This document shows positions 6,392 through 6,424 of a stretch of DNA of 6,424 bases, piece by piece. The stretch covers positions 1-6,424 of the forward strand of contig JAAXUL010000476.1 in the NCBI GenBank assembly GCA_013336035.1, in the 5' to 3' direction. The notes below the pieces were generated by a model that saw nothing but the letters and a program-made list of their open reading frames with translations, was not told the origin of the DNA and made no database searches. This DNA is from Chloroflexales bacterium. Lineage in GTDB: Bacteria > Chloroflexota > Chloroflexia > Chloroflexales > Chloroflexaceae. A program made the position numbers and the translations under genes. Every line of letters begins with the position of its first letter. Position 1 is the stretch's first letter.

Positions 6392-6424
6392 ATGTACGAG
6401 TCTCCCCTTCGCTCGAACGACCAC
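6392..6424 (+). CDS. Start of a riboswitch-controlled gene, unidentified (3' end outside window)
   Basis: An ATG at 6392 opens a frame of eleven residues (MYESPLRSNDH) that is still open at the right edge. GGAG (6382-6385) lies six bases upstream, and the preceding leader contains a cobalamin aptamer and a terminator. Genes under such control are usually for corrinoid or cobalt uptake, cobalamin synthesis, or a B12-independent isoenzyme. Eleven residues are too few to identify the product. CTCC (6373-6376) can pair with GGAG over a five-base loop and could mask the ribosome binding site weakly. Confidence 0.55.
   Translation, partial: MYESPLRSNDH

Overview
The window is GC-rich, densely packed and entirely plus-strand. 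It shows one run of five tightly spaced genes, followed by a non-coding leader with a cobalamin riboswitch and the start of a sixth gene. The genes suggest an anaerobic or facultatively anaerobic, corrinoid-using bacterium. Base composition and gene style would fit a filamentous Chloroflexota (Roseiflexus/Chloroflexus-like), but this is only an impression, and other GC-rich anaerobes cannot be excluded.

Layout: (1) bases 1-581 hold the C-terminal part of a FecCD/BtuC-type ABC importer permease. (2) 578-1423 encode its ATPase, with a 4-base start/stop overlap. (3) 1435-3723 encode a 762-residue fusion of a complete NifH/BchL-like ATP-dependent iron-sulfur reductase to a NifD-like catalytic subunit through a Pro/Ala-rich linker. 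(4) 3695-4990 encode a NifK-like partner overlapping the fusion gene by 29 bases. (5) 5021-6055 encode a stand-alone 'core' methionine-synthase-like (MetE C-terminal/UroD-superfamily) protein with a probable zinc site. (6) 6056-6391 hold an extended -10 promoter candidate, a cobalamin riboswitch, a stable hairpin and an intrinsic terminator. (7) A new reading frame starts at 6392 with a good ribosome binding site and runs off the right edge.

The central point is the nitrogenase-like enzyme. The NifD-like part keeps all three P-cluster-type cysteines. The NifK-like subunit keeps only one, at residue 35; the other two positions are Asp10 and Pro108. This 3+1 pattern resembles the dark-operative protochlorophyllide and chlorophyllide reductases (a [4Fe-4S] cluster between subunits) rather than nitrogenase (an [8Fe-7S] P-cluster). 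The position of the FeMo-cofactor cysteine also appears to be occupied by another residue, so this is unlikely to fix nitrogen.

The genes look like one co-transcribed unit: an importer for a metal chelate or corrinoid, a nitrogenase-like reductase, and a MetE-like methyltransferase. With a cobalamin riboswitch just downstream, a working hypothesis is an enzyme that reduces or remodels an imported tetrapyrrole or corrinoid, or that frees a methyl or thiol group for methionine synthesis. The substrate is not determined by the sequence, and I do not recognise this arrangement as a characterised system.
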